The notes under the pieces: model-generated | The model's input: only the letters and a program-made list of their open reading frames with translations | What the model was told of the DNA's origin: nothing | Databases searched by the model: none | Position numbers and translations under genes: made by a program | Source of the DNA: UBA710 sp051655145 | Lineage (GTDB): Bacteria > Bacillota_I > Bacilli_A > Mycoplasmatales > Metamycoplasmataceae | Assembly: GCA_051655145.1 (NCBI GenBank) | Contig: JBOFZK010000055.1 | Span: 1 to 58,609 of the forward strand | Reading direction: 5' to 3' | Length of the DNA stretch: 58,609 nt | Shown: positions 1 to 13,200 of the stretch, piece after piece | Layout of the letters: every line of letters starts with the position of its first letter | Position numbering within the stretch: the first letter of the stretch is position 1

Positions 1-3000
1 AATAAAAATACCTTTTTTGAATTTAAATCTAATCAAAAATTAGGAAGTAGTTTTTTTAGATCAGAATTTGATTATATTAAAGAATATTACAATACCGCTT
101 CAATTAATTTATCCCCAGAAACTACATCTATTAATACCAAAAACTTAATCATTCAACTTTTAAATCAAAACAATAGAAATTTATTATCATTTAATGATTC
201 ATTATATAAATATATAAAAATACTCGATTTAAATTTTGGTAATGCTTCTTTTGATATAGAGGCCGGCAGCAATCAAGTGATATTAAATCCTAATATAGAA
301 TTAAATAGTACTCCATTTAAAGATGAAAATCTTCAATTAATAATTAATAATAAAAACTTAGTCTCTTATCAAAGAAAAGTAGTTTATATTACAGTAGATG
401 AAACTGGGATTCCTAATTATAATTCAGCAATCTATCCCGGAAGAACTGAACTAGTTTTTTTAACTTCTAAAAACAAAGATAAAAAAATTGTTTTTTCTAG
501 AGAAGTAAATTTTAATAACGAAGACTTTTTTGGAGTTTTAGATTTATCTTATTTCGAAACAATTGAAATAACTGATAATAATAACCGTTTCTTTTCAAAT
601 AATTTTTTTACAGAGGTTATTTTTTCACCTAATTTAAAATCTAATATTCCTCCTAGATTTTTTAATTTTAATAACTTTATAAAAGAAGTTAATTTTAATG
701 GAGCTGCAATATCTATTCATATCAATTCCTTTGATTCTTCCATTATAAATTTTTCAGGTTCTGAAAATATTAAAACAATTATTAATCAAGGTGCAACGAT
801 AGATATAATAAATTTAATTCAAGGAAATAATCTTGATTTATCAAATATAAAAACTGCTGAAGAGCTTAAATATATATTAATTTTTATTTTTAAAATAAAA
901 CCTATTTTTCTTAATAAAGAAATCTCTAATATTAATAATATTATAATTTCAAATTCAGGAATATGAAGCGATGAAATAGGGATAATAATTGGAAAATTAG
1001 ATACAACTAAAATAGTATCTATCGAAGTAAAATCTATAACACCAACCAACTTTATTTTTTCTGATACTTTCCTACAATTTAAAAATCTACAAAACCTTAA
1101 AATTGATTCTTCAATTGAACAATTTTCTTTTTCTAATGAAAGCAAATGAATAAACAAAATTGATGTTAAAAGAGTATTTAATACTGATCTACAAAGCCTT
1201 GTTAAAAATAATATTTTGAATATAGATAAAAACTTTAAATCAAAGAATATTGATATAAAAAATTTATCAAAACATTTTAATAATTATTCATATTTAAATA
1301 AAACAATTGCTACTCAAGAAAAACAATTAATTGATTCAATAAACTTTGTAGGAGATGTTGATAGTTTTGAAATATCTTCTCTTAATTTACCAAACTTTAA
1401 TGATTTAAAATTTATGAATAAATTACCTAATTCAACTAAATATGGAAAAATAATTTTTGATGAAAAAATAACCATTTTAAATTTAAATGAAACAATTATA
1501 AATAATTACCAAGCTAATACAATTTTAGAACGTAAAAATCCTACAATTGATGGAATTACAATTGATGCAGCAACTGAAACAATTACAATTGATAGTAAAC
1601 ATCTAACACAACAAAACGGTTTAAAAATAATTCCTATATGACAAAAGATAATTTTATTAGAAACTAAGTTTAAACAAATAGTCTTCAAACAAACACAAGC
1701 TGCAGATAATGTTAACATTAGATTAATTAGTAATTCTTTTATAAATTTAAACTTACAAAATAGTTCAAAATTAGATTTATCAAGTTTAACTAATATTACA
1801 ATTTTAGATTCAAATTCATTTTCAAATAAAACTATAAAAGAAGTTATTTTACCTCCTAATCTTTTAACAATTGGGAATAGTTCTTTTTCAAATTGTTTAG
1901 CTCTAACATCAATAATAATTCCTAATAAAGTAACATCGATAGAATCATCAGCTTTTAGTTCATCAGGGCTTGCTTCAATTACAATTCCTGATTCAGTAGT
2001 AACAATTGGTTCTTCCGCCTTTTCTAATTGCTCTAATCTTGCAAACGTTACCTTACCTAAAACATTAAAATTAATTTCATCATCATTATTTTCTAATTGT
2101 AAAGTTTTAACTGCAATAGTAATTCCTGATACAGTAACTGCAATAGAAGCATCAGCTTTTAGTTCATCAGGGCTTACTTCAATTACTTTTCCTGATTCAG
2201 TAGTAACAATTGGTTCATCTGCTTTTTCTAATTGCTCTAATCTAGCAAACGTTACCTTACCTAAAACATTAAAACTAATTTCATCATCATTATTTTCTAA
2301 TTGTAAAGTTTTAACTGCAATAGTAATTCCTGATACAGTAACTGCAATAGAAGCATCAGCTTTTAGTTCATCAGGCCTTACTTCAATTACTTTCCCAGCC
2401 GTTCTTAAAAATATTGGTGCTAATGCCTTTTTAGGATGTAATGGCCTTGCAAATAAACAGATTAATATTCCTAACTCAATAGAATTAATAGGATCTCAAG
2501 CATTTAATTTTACTTCACCAAATTTAAATTTTACTTCACCAGCTAATTTAAATATTATTAATTATATTTCTGGGAAAAACTTACCAAATATAAATAATGA
2601 TTTTCTGCAAAAATTAGAAGTTAATAAATATATTGTTTCTAAACCTACATTACAGAAAAATGAATTAATAATAAAATTTAATAACAAAATAAATGAAACT
2701 TCTTCTTGAGAAAAAATTATTAAACAATTATTTTACTTTATTAATGAAGATACTAAAATTGAATTAACAATGCCAGATGCAGGATCTAAATTTAATAATA
2801 CAGAATTTAATTCTATAAATCTAAAGCAATTTTTCTTAAATCATTTAAAATCATTTAACTTTAGTCAAATATTTTTTCCCAATGACTTTATGACCTTTAT
2901 TCCTGATAATGAATTTAGTGATTTAAAAATGTCTAAATTAGATTTACAAAACCAATCTAAACTTGAAGCAATATACAATAGAGCATTTTTTAATTGTGGA

Positions 3001-3555
3001 ATTACTGATTTAAGTTTACCTCCAAGTGTTAAAGAAATTAGAGATAATGCTTTTTCTCTTAATAATATTAGTAAACTTATTTATGAACCTAATATAAGGG
3101 GGACAAAAATATTAAATAGTGCTTTCTCTCACTCTACAAGTAGTTTAAACTATGTAATTAATGAAAATGTTTTCGAGGTTGCTTGAAATGCTTTTGGTCG
3201 CTTATCAACTGTTTCAAGAAACAAATTAGAAACTAATATTTGAAAAACCTATTTTAATATCAATACAAAAGTTTTAGATCTTTCGAAATATAGACCAAAT
3301 CAAAATGTTGATTTAAGTTCAAATGCTATTTCATTTGTTGAAATAAATGAAATAATAATTCCTGATTATTTATTTATTTTAGATGAAAACACCTTTCAAC
3401 AATTATCTTGAAAAATTAAATCTATAGATTTAAATAATGCCGTTATTATCAAATCTGGAGCCTTAAATACCTCCAATTCCGCAACGCCTCAATCGTTTAC
3501 AAATAAGAAGCAAACTGTCCTAGAAAATAAAGACAAATCTATTATTATTGTATAA
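1..3555 (+). CDS. BspA-type leucine-rich repeat surface protein (5' truncated)
   Basis: The reading frame is open from the first base to a TAA at 3553-3555, reading TGA as Trp, so the N-terminus and any signal peptide lie outside the window. At least 1184 residues are present. The middle has LRR_5/BspA-type repeats (pattern SAFSNCSNL...LP/IP...TV..I), clearest from about 1840 to 2480, where a 204-bp (68-codon) block is repeated almost exactly. Phrases such as YNRAFFNCGITDLSLPPSV near 3000 are the same repeat type. BspA-like proteins are usually exported and bind host or matrix proteins; that role is inference here. It lies 56 bases upstream of another exported-protein gene that has its own promoter. 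Confidence 0.8.
1951..2380 (+). repeat. 204-bp tandem repeat inside the LRR gene
   Basis: The phrase gcttttagttcatcagg recurs at 1951, 2155 and 2359, exactly 204 bp (68 codons) apart. The two complete units between them are nearly identical in DNA. The period is a multiple of three, so unit gain or loss keeps the frame. Each unit encodes about three LRR_5 repeats. Confidence 0.9.
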
Positions 3556-3570
3556 ATGTTTATAAAATAA

Positions 3571-3604
3571 TGATATAATTTAAAAAAATTAATTAATTAA
3601 GGAT
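3571..3604 (+). promoter_or_regulatory. Extended -10 promoter and RBS for 3612
   Basis: TATAAT at 3574-3579 is preceded by TGA (extended -10, TGn). It is followed by a short leader and an aaggat Shine-Dalgarno sequence 8-13 bases before the ATG at 3612. Confidence 0.6.
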
Positions 3605-3611
3605 TTAAAAT

Positions 3612-5210
3612 ATGAAGTTATCAAGTAAATCAAAAGTTTTAATTGCCACTTCTTCATTTATTGTTTCAAGTTTAGTTATTGCAGGAATAGCCGTTGGTTC
3701 AAGTTCTACTTTAAATAAAAATCAAGGACTTAATGAAGTTAGAGAGCAAATTAATCAAATTTATAAAAATGATCAAAACGCGATAAAACCAACATTTGAA
3801 CAAAGTAATTATGCTTTCAAAAATGTTCCAAATAAAGTGAGTGATTATTCTTTAAAATTCTTTTTAATTAATCAATTAGGTTTTGATCCTTTAACTTTAG
3901 AAAATGTTGAATCAGGAACATTTGTTGATATAAATCCAAACTTAGATAAAAATGAAAAACTTTTAAGTCAAACAACAAAAGAAAATTTTTTAAAAGTATT
4001 TGATTTTACAAAATTCAATCAAAAATTTGGAAATAGATTCCAATTAAACTTAAAATCAATAACTTTTTCTTTAAAAGATGGAGCACAACAACTTGTTGTT
4101 TCTGTTTTTTCTTCACCTAGATCAAATCCTGACAGTTTCCATTCAGATATAATGACATTTACCTTTGGTAATGAATTATTTGCTTCAAATCAACTAAATT
4201 TAGAAACATTAATAACTAATTTTAATAAAGTAACTAGCAACGTTCCAGAAACTCAAATATTATTAAATTATGAAACTCAAAATAATACTGAGTATCAATT
4301 TAAAATAGGAACAATTATTAATAATGATTTTAATTTTACATTAGGAATTTTACCTGTGCAAAATTCAACAGGACCAATTAAAATTAATTTTTTAGGTTTT
4401 GATTTTTATATTTTCTTAGCTAATAAAACCCTTAATCCTAATGCAATTCCTTCTAAATCTATTAGTTGAATAGCTAATTCTGTTCCAACTCAACCTACAT
4501 TAGATCCAGCAAAATGAAATAAAACAACTTATAATATAGAATTAGAAATTAAACCTGATGTTCCAACTCCTATTCAATATGATGTTGTATTATTTAATAA
4601 AAATACAACAGCGGAACAAGTTTTAGCTTCTAAACCAAATAAATATGAAACAACTTTAAGATTAAAAACTGATATAGTAGGTCCAGGACCAATTAATAAT
4701 CAAAGAGATCAAGCAAATGATTTATTATTTGGTTATGATTTTGGCAATGTTGTTATTGAAGGAAATCAAGAAGATGCAGCGGCTATTAGGGTTGAAGTTA
4801 ATATTTATAACAAAGACACAGGTCTTTTTAGAGAAAAATATGAAAAAATTGTACAAGTTTTATCTGTTCCTCAAAATTTAATTAATAATATTATTACTGA
4901 TAATAATTTATCAAATTATATAGATGTTCAAATTAAACCTGAATTTGTTACTCAACCACTTTCATATTTTGCAAACATAGTTCCTTCACAAGAAGAGCTA
5001 GCAAGACACTTTACTTTAACTATTAAACCAGAAGTTGCTAATAATAAAGGAATATCTACATTAGATTTCCAATTATCGCAATCTTTTATATCTATTCAAA
5101 ATACCCCTGAAAGGGTTGTTTTTGTAACAATTAATGTTTCGGGGAAAAGCAATCCAGAAACAACTTCATTATTTATTTTCAAAATAACAAAAGGTTTTTC
5201 AACAACATAA
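3612..5210 (+). CDS. Exported/membrane-anchored protein of unknown function
   Basis: 532 residues, with TGA read as Trp at 4467 and 4515. The N-terminus has a basic start (MKLSSKSK) and one hydrophobic segment at about residues 9-29. It has no lipobox cysteine, so it is either cleaved by signal peptidase I-type activity or kept as an N-terminal anchor. The rest is hydrophilic, Asn/Gln/Thr-rich and without cysteines in the parts read, as expected for an extracellular mycoplasma protein. No family was recognised. It has its own promoter and is followed by a polytopic membrane protein gene in the same direction, also with its own promoter. Confidence 0.7.
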
Positions 5211-5221
5211 AACCTTAATTA

Positions 5222-5282
5222 TTGAATAAAACATTAAAAATGATTTATAATTTAATAATTAAATTTAAAAAATTAGGAAACG
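5222..5282 (+). promoter_or_regulatory. Promoter for 5284
   Basis: TTGAAT at 5222-5227 and TATAAT at 5246-5251 are separated by 18 bp. An aggaaac RBS precedes the ATG at 5284. Confidence 0.6.
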
Positions 5283-5283
5283 T

Positions 5284-6990
5284 ATGATCACAGAAGGCAA
5301 AAAAACTCAATTAGAACCAATATCAAATTCTATAATTTCAAATAAAGAAATTTTAACTAAACACTTTGTATGGGAAAAATATTTCCAAATCATTGTTTAT
5401 TTAATATATGGATTATTTTTTTCATTAATTCCTTCTATTTTTATTTTTTCAAAAATATCTTTTACAAATGAAAAAATAAATTTAGCAGAAACAACATTTA
5501 TTTTATCTATTTTATTAGCAGGAATTTTCTCAATATACGCCATATATTGAATATTCTCGGGAGATTTTAAAAAGATTTATTTTAAAAAGTATTACATTAC
5601 ACATATTATTAATGCAACATTTTTATCAGTTATTTTATTAGTTTTAACAATCGTTTTCCCATATGATCAAGGACAATTAAATTTTGTAGAAATTAATGAA
5701 AAAAGATTATTTTTATTTTTAATGCTTTCTCTTTTATGATTTGCAATGTTTATAGGATCAATTTTTATAACAGTTTTTCCAAATAGAAAAAAATTCCAAC
5801 CAACTTTTATAAAAGCAAACTTTACACTTCTTATTTCTTTTATATGATTAATTGAAATGATTTTAAGTTTTGTTTTCGGAGTAGCATTTAATGCAACAAA
5901 TACTGATTCAACAACATTAATTTATGGACTTGCAATAATAATAATTGCAATCTTAAATGTTGGTTTAACTGTTTATTCATTTATTTTTGTAAGATTATAC
6001 AAAGAAACAATTTTAGCTGATAAAACAGAAAAAGAAATTTCATCAATTTACAACAGAAGATTTTTATCATTCTTATTTAAATTTGTTATTTTTATTTCAT
6101 TAATTGTTTTTGTAGTAGCTGCCTTTATTGATTTACCATTAGTATTTAAAGCAACAGACCCACTTATAATGGCGGAAATAATAATTGATGCATTATTAGT
6201 TGTTTTCTTTATAACAATAGTAATTTTACAAAGATCAAATCTTAAATCAAAAAAAGCTGAAAAAAAATCATTCCTTTCAGCACTAGATTCAGAATTTATT
6301 TTAGAATTATTAGTTTGAATAATTGTTTTAAAAGCAACAACTTTAGCAAGTAACAATACTCAAAATTCTGATTCACCATTCTTTATTTTATTAATATCAT
6401 CAATTTCAGCATTAGCATTACTTTTATTTGCAAATTCAATTGGAATTAATTTCCCTAATATTAAAAATACAAGTGTATTTATTGTAAACGGTGTAATGTT
6501 AGTATTAGTTTTCATAACATTAGTAGTTTTTGGAACATGATATAAATCATTCCAATTTAATGAAAATATTGAAAATGTAGCAAAAATTTTATTATTAGAA
6601 GTAACAGTTGGATTAACAGTTAATATTTCATTCTACTTCTTTGGTTACTTATTAGCTTTAAAATCAAATCCTGCAAAACCAGCATTTGTTGAACAACCAA
6701 AAAAAGCTGAACAATCAGTAGAACAAGTAATGCCTGATATTAAAGATCAATTTAAACAAGATTCAGGAAAACCTGAAATTAAAGAACCAGTTAAACCAGT
6801 TCAACAAACTCAATCAAAACCTGAAGTTAAAGAACCAGCTCAACCAGTTCAACCAGTTCAACCAAAACCAGAAGCAAAACCGCCAGTTAAACCAGTTCAG
6901 CCAAAACCTGAAGTTAAAGCCGAACCAAAAAAAGATTCTTCTGAAAAACCAGGACAGCAAAAACCAGAATTTGTTAAAAAAGTAGCATAA
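5284..6990 (+). CDS. Twelve-span membrane protein with Pro/Lys-rich tail
   Basis: 568 residues with TGA read as Trp several times. About twelve hydrophobic segments run from residue ~35 to ~470. The last ~90 residues (from about 6690) are a hydrophilic tail with repeated PVKPVQ, KPEVK and KPEAK phrases, probably cytoplasmic and unstructured. No transporter family motif was recognised. It may belong to one of the mycoplasma-only membrane protein families, but I cannot name one safely. Only 19 bases separate it from the large exported protein gene at 7010, which has a gaaggt RBS and no evident promoter of its own, so the two are probably cotranscribed. Confidence 0.7.
6775..6960 (+). repeat. 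Proline/lysine-rich degenerate repeats in C-terminal tail
   Basis: Repeated codon blocks encode (K)P(E/V)(V/A)K and PVQP phrases. Degenerate in-frame tandem repeats of about 15-30 bp that could vary in number between strains. Confidence 0.6.
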
Positions 6991-7009
6991 AAAAGAAAAG
7001 AAGGTAAAT

Positions 7010-10000
7010 ATGAAAAGTTCAAATAAAAAAAGTATTATAAAATCATCATTATTAGTGGCGACTACAACAGCACTTTGTGCAGGAGCGTTTTTGGCTTCAA
7101 ATTCAATCGTTAATGAAAAAAATAATCAAGTATTAAATTTAAATAATAATTTAAAATCAGTAGCTCCTCCAGTTACTCCACAACCAAATGATCCTATTAC
7201 AAATAATAATACAATTTTTGATTTACCAGCTGATTCTATAACAGCTATGACAGGTATTTCTTCTACTACAACAGTAACCCAAATAACTGCTAAAGAAGCA
7301 GAATATCAAGCAATTCTTAATCATCTTCAAACAGCTAATAATGGCACATTAGTTAGTCAAAATACAGGATTTAAATCTTTAGTAGATGCTCTTCAATTAT
7401 TAATTAAAAAAGCACCTACTGGATCAAATCCAAGTGCTTTTTGAAATGGTTATGCTGAAGATTCATATTTAGGAAAAGTAAGTACATGAGTTTATTTTAA
7501 TAGTTTACCAATGAATACAGCTGATAGAGAAAAAATTCTAACCGGTTTTGGTATTAATACAGATATTAATCAACAATTTGCTGATTATATTGTTCCAGAA
7601 GAAGTAAATAGATGAGTTAATGAAATGACTGGTTATTATGAAAATCCTAATAAAAGGGTAAATTTAAAAGGTCAAGCAACATCAATATTTAATTTAAAAA
7701 CAGGAACAATAACTAATGTTAATTTAGGTGCTGAATATGAAGCTGGTTATAATACTTTTATTAAAGTAGCGGAAATTTCGCCACAACCTGGAAAAGATAT
7801 AGTTTTCAAATTTGAAGCTAAAAATAGAAATGCAACTTTAATTATTAAAAATAGTAATAATCAAATTCAATCTCCTGAAGATTTAGCTCAAAAAGCATTA
7901 AAATATAATATTTTTGGAAGATATGAAGTAGGTAGAGGAATAGATTCAACTTTTACTTCAGAAGATTATAGTAATTTTCTTATTCAACAAGTAACAGGTG
8001 GTAAAATTGGTCTTTTTGTAAGATTAAAAGATGGAGAAACAATTAATAGTTTAAGACCAGAAAATCCTACTACAGTAGATAGATTTGGTATTTTAGCAAT
8101 TCAAAAAGGAACTACTGCAGCAGATTCTGTTCTATTAGAAGCTCAAACTGCAACAAATACAATAAAACAAGTTGAATTTTTCTCAGATATATTAAGTTTT
8201 ACTAATAATCCTCCAGTTACAGAATTACCTGCAGATAAATTAGAAGCAGATAAAATTAGAGCTATAGGTATTAACAAATCATTAAAATATTTTATAGCTG
8301 ATAATATTATAATGCCTTCTTCATTCGATTTATTTTATAGTGATCAAACTAATAATTTACAAAATATAAATAAAGTAGAAAATATAGGTCCAGTTTTAGG
8401 TCAATTTTTATCAATAACTCCAGCATTCCTTAATGAAGCAGGTAAAATTTCTCCAGATACAATAGCAGCTCCAGAAATTATATTTTATGATCAAATGTTA
8501 ACAGCGCTTGGAGACGTTAAAAAAAGAGCTGTAGAAGCTAATCCATTACTATTAGGATTTGCAATGCAATCAAAACATGGAGCAGTTGCACCTAATATTT
8601 GAGAACAAAGTATTTATTTTAATAGTGACTATACAGGTATTGTAGAAAATATTCAACAACCATCTTTTAAATTAAATGGTTTAGCAGGTAATGGACTATT
8701 TTATGAACCAATATTTTCAGCTCAACCTAAAAAAGTAACAGATGCACTAGCAAATCCGGTTTGAAGTGTTAAAGATGTTAAAAAATTATCAAATCCAAAT
8801 CAAATTGTTTTTGATAAAGTTGGAGATATTTATATTGAAGATTGATCTCAAAGTTTAAAACCTACAAAAGAAACAAGACAATTAACATTCTCAACTACAG
8901 GAGAAGTTAAATTTGAAATTGGTCAAAATAATAAATTTTTCAATATATCAATTGATAATAAACAAATTAGTCATTCATTAACAGCAAATGAAATTTATAA
9001 AAAAGCAAGTTTATATTATTCAAATCTTCAAGGAATTGTTTTACAATTAATGCCTTCATTACAAACATCAAATGATGATAAGAAATATAACTTATTTACA
9101 CAAAATATTTTTGAAATAAAAGGTACTCAAACTTCTTCAAAAATAATTGAACGTTTAATAGCAAATTTTGGTAATGATGATGCTTTTATTAAACAATTCC
9201 AAACTTTATTAAATATTGATGACCAAGGAAATCAAACAACACCTCCTACAGCTGACCAAGTTAGCCAAATTAATGTAATAATAGCTAAATTAGTAGAAAA
9301 TTCATATAATGAATTAGTAGATACATTTAATAAACAAATTAATGCTTGATTCCTTTCTCAAGTTCAAACATGATCAAACGATATAACAAGTAAAACAAAA
9401 ATAATTAATCCAGCAATAGCTAAAGCATTTTTAGATAAAGGAACAAATTTATTTGAAAAAGTAACAACTGAAAACTTCTTCCAAGCAACAGAAGGAACAA
9501 ATAAACAAAAAATTAACGGATTATTAAATTTCTTATATATTTCTTCTCCTTCATCTAATTTCTACTTAGGATCATCTTTATTTGGTCCTCCAAACTTGGA
9601 TGAACCAAATAGTATTGGAACAATCTTTTCATTATTAGCATCTAATAAAAGTAATATTTCATTTGAAACAGATCTTGATAAAATTTTAGATCAACCAGGA
9701 ATATTTAATAATATTTATGCTTTCTATAATACATTATTTGCTTCTCTTTCTCTAGGTAATGAATATTCATTTGATTTATTAAAAAATAATTCATTAAAAT
9801 CAGGAAATGTAATTGAAGTTAAATGAGCAAACAATACTATAAATGGAATAGCTGGAATATTTAATTTTATAGATGCTCAATTAAGTGCACCAGTATTACC
9901 AGCTTTCCCTGGAACATCAACTTCAGGATTAGCTAATCAAAAAATTAATAAACTAGCAATGGTTGCTTCTTCATCAAATATGATAAGTATTTTAATGAGA

Positions 10001-10480
10001 AAATATGAAGAAAATAAAGTAAATGATGTCTACCAAGCAAAACTATATAAAAATGCTTTAGATACAAACTTCTCAAATCCAATAATTCTATATTACTTTA
10101 TGAATGCTTATAGTAGTGTTCACCCTGAATTAACTACTAGCTTTGCTAATTTAGAAGAATTTACTAATTACGCTTCTACACAACAAGGAGCTACAAAATT
10201 AAACGAATTAATGAATGAAGATGTTGTTAAATTTGTTTTAAAATTAATTTCTCCAACAGGAGTTAAAGATAATTGAAACTTCACAATTTGAAATCAAATA
10301 GTGCCAATAGCGTTAGCATTAATAGCTGTAGGAATCTTTATCCCTTCAACTGTTATTTTAGCTAAAAAATCTAGAATTCAAAGTTTATCTAATATATCAA
10401 GAATTGCAATTGTAATTTTAATGGTAATAAGTGTTGCAATTTTAGCATTTTCAATTCTATCATTTATGAGTTTTATTTAA
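7010..10480 (+). CDS. Large exported protein with N- and C-terminal membrane segments
   Basis: 1156 residues with many TGA Trp codons. The N-terminus is basic (MKSSNKKS) with a hydrophobic segment at about 12-32 and no lipobox. The C-terminal ~75 residues hold two hydrophobic helices (around IVPIALALIAVGIFIPST and IAIVILMVISVAILAF) separated by a short basic loop. The ~1000 residues between are hydrophilic and probably extracellular. No domain was recognised. It sits directly behind the 12-span protein at 5284 and ahead of secDF, so a role in surface assembly or export is possible but unproven. Confidence 0.7.
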
Positions 10481-10498
10481 TTAAAAACTATTGATATT

Positions 10499-10516
10499 TA
10501 TAATTTTTAGTATAAT
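10499..10516 (+). promoter_or_regulatory. Promoter giving a near-leaderless secDF mRNA
   Basis: TATAAT boxes lie at 10499-10504 and 10511-10516, and the ATG is at 10525. From the second box a start point about 7 bases downstream leaves 1-3 bases of leader. No Shine-Dalgarno sequence is present. Confidence 0.5.
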
Positions 10517-10524
10517 TTTATTTA

Positions 10525-13134
10525 ATGTTTAAAAAAATAAAAAATATATTTAAATTAAATAGCAAAAAAAGATGATTTATTGTTTCAGCTTTATCATTTT
10601 TATCTCTTTTATTTGTTAGCTTAGGATCAGTATTTTTACTTAATAATTCTAAGACATCAAATATTTACCAAAACGGCGCTAATATAACTTATACAATTAG
10701 CGATTCAGCTGGAGAAATTACTGATAAAAATAGATTAGAAGAAAATAAAGATGATTTAATTAAAAGATTAGAGTTATTATATCCTCAAAGCAATTATCAA
10801 GCATTAATTCCATTTATTGAATCAGGAACAAATAATTCTTTAATATCTAATCAATCTCTTATTTCGGTTGATGTAACTAAAATATATACAAATGAAGAAC
10901 TTTTAACATTAAAAGAATTAATAACAAAAAAAACTCAGTATTCAATCATTGAGTTTAAAAATAGTAAACAAGAATTTATTCCCTTTAATCTAAATAATCC
11001 TAATTTTATAAAATTAGAAGATATTTTTAAAGATGCTCAAATTAACCAAAATAAAATATCATTAATATCTAATGGTAAATACCCTTCTTTATTTGTTAAT
11101 GGAAGTGAATACTTAATTATTAAAAACGTTAATAATTTAATTAAGGAAATTAACGATAATCCAAATTTATATAATTCTTTTACTTCAACAGCACCTGATG
11201 GAGATAATCAAAGCTTATTTAAATTTTTATTCTATATTCAACCAAGCGGACAAGAAACAGAAAAACCAATTAATGGAATATTAAAAACAAAACAACAAGG
11301 TGGAATAAATTCTATTGATTATTTGGTTTCTATTAATAAAGCAGATGCTTATATTAATTTAGATAATAACTCTTCATTTGCTCTTGGTTTTGAAAAATAT
11401 CTTCCAGATCAATCAAGCAAATTTTATAATGAAACATATTATGATTTAAAACATTCAGTTAAAGCAGTTAATTATAAAATAATTTCTTCTTCATTTCTTA
11501 CAGCAAGAAATGGAACTGATGTTTTTCTTTTCTTATTAATAGCTGCCGGAGTAATTTTATCTTTAGTAGCCATCTTCCTTTTAGTTAATTATGGTCTATT
11601 AGGCTTTTTAAATATTATTTCAACTGCTTTATTAATATTTTTAACCCTATTAATGATTTCTGTTTTTAGAGGAGATTATGACCCACTATCGATTCTTCTT
11701 ATACTTGCTTCTTCAATTTTTTCATTAGTATTAAATTTTGGTTTCTTTGAAAGAATAAAAAAAGAAATAAAAAATGGAATAAAAGCAGATAAGGCGATAT
11801 TTAAAGCTAATAAATTATTTTTTAAATCATCGTTTTTAACTCAAATTATTCAAATTGTACTTTCTCTTATAATTTTCTTCATTACTCCTCCTAATCTTCA
11901 GATATTCTCAGGTGTTTTATTAATTCAATCATTATTCTCATTCTTTATATCTTTTGTAGGACTTAGATGATGTATTAGATTATTAGCTAAAACTGTTTCA
12001 TTTGAAAATCTTAAACCTTGATTTATAGGAATATGAACTAGTCCTAAAAAATTAATCGATATTCAGGAAACAAACGAAATTAGAATAAGTAGAAAAAACA
12101 GTAATCCTTTTTCAAGATTTACTGTTGAAAAAAATTACTTAAAATATTCTAAAGCAACTTTAATTGGAACAATAGTATTATTATTCATGTCGTTAACTTC
12201 TTTTATGATTTTTGGCTTAGTAAATCAATCAGCACTTTCTAGTTTCAATTTATCAAATGTAGATCGTGATAGAACAGTTCTAATTTTTAATAAAGGTAAT
12301 GATAAACCATTATCAAGAACTGATGCTGAGTATGTTATTAATCAAATTCATGAAAGTAAACAATTCGATCCAAATACTTTAGAAATAAGAAGAGAAAGCG
12401 CAAACACAGATGGTAATCAATTTATTGTTTTTGCTACAGTAAACAAACTACCAAATGATCTTAAAGAATTTGCATTAGTATTAGGAACCCAAGGAATAGA
12501 ATTTTATCGTTATCTTCTTCCTGATTCTAATATTCAACAATCACTCTTAGATTCGATCTATATCGGATTAGCATCAATTGGAGTTATGACAGTATTTATT
12601 TTAATTAGATATAAATACCCAAGTGCATTAAGTGTTTTCCTTTCAATGATAATCGGAATTCCATTCTTTATATTATCATTTACATTACTTCAAATTCCTA
12701 TTGATATAATGATAAGTCCAATTATTATAATAGCTTCTATCTGATTCATTATAAATCTATGTATTGTTATTAATAGAATAAATGAAAAAATAAAAACAAG
12801 AAATATTAATATTCTTGAAAAAGTAGATTTAAAGAAAATTGCAGTTGATTCAATAAGAGACAAAATAAGAGAATTAATAAAAATTAATTTATTATTTATA
12901 TTCGTATTATTAATCGCAACAATTTTTGTTGGAGTACTATCATGAACCGTTACTATTCCTTTAATCTTATTTGCTTTATTATCATTTGCTATATCAATTT
13001 ATGTTTTACCACTTATCTATGTTCAAATAGAAAACTTTAAAATACAAAGAAAAAGAAAAAGAATTGAAAATAATTTCTGAGATGTAGAAGTTGTTAAAGA
13101 ACAAGTATTCATATCATTTAATGATATTAAATAA
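10525..13134 (+). CDS. secDF: Protein translocase subunit SecDF (fused)
   Basis: 869 residues. An N-terminal membrane helix (about 16-38) is followed by an extracellular P1-like domain to about residue 330, then a cluster of membrane helices (from ~332). A second extracellular domain with a SecF-like membrane half follows (from ~545, ending in an Arg/Lys-rich cytoplasmic tail). This is the order of the mycoplasma SecD-SecF fusion, which uses the proton-motive force to help SecYEG release exported proteins. The assignment rests on architecture rather than on crisp motifs. The start has no RBS; the promoter is 8 bases upstream. The gene is followed by a strong hairpin terminator. Confidence 0.75.
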
Positions 13135-13144
13135 AATTAAATAA

Positions 13145-13150
13145 TATAAT
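13145..13150 (+). promoter_or_regulatory. -10 box of the hisS promoter, abutting the terminator
   Basis: TATAAT at 13145-13150 is the best promoter element upstream of hisS. The predicted start point (about 13157) falls inside the left arm of the hairpin at 13153. Confidence 0.45.
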
Positions 13151-13152
13151 AT

Positions 13153-13180
13153 AAACAAAGACACTTGTCTTTGTTTTTTA
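13153..13180 (+). terminator. Rho-independent terminator after secDF
   Basis: aaacaaagaca (13153-13163) pairs perfectly with tgtctttgttt (13166-13176). The tight loop is followed by a T-rich tail. An 11-bp stem is unusually strong for this genome. Confidence 0.8.
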
Positions 13181-13200
13181 TTTATATTAGGAGAAAATTG

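Noticed and set aside
6730..6990. Separate proline-rich gene
   Set aside because: It is the C-terminal tail of the membrane protein beginning at 5284, in the same frame.
13165..13200. Upstream TTG start for hisS
   Set aside because: It lies inside the terminator hairpin; the ATG at 13201 has a good RBS and matches the family start.
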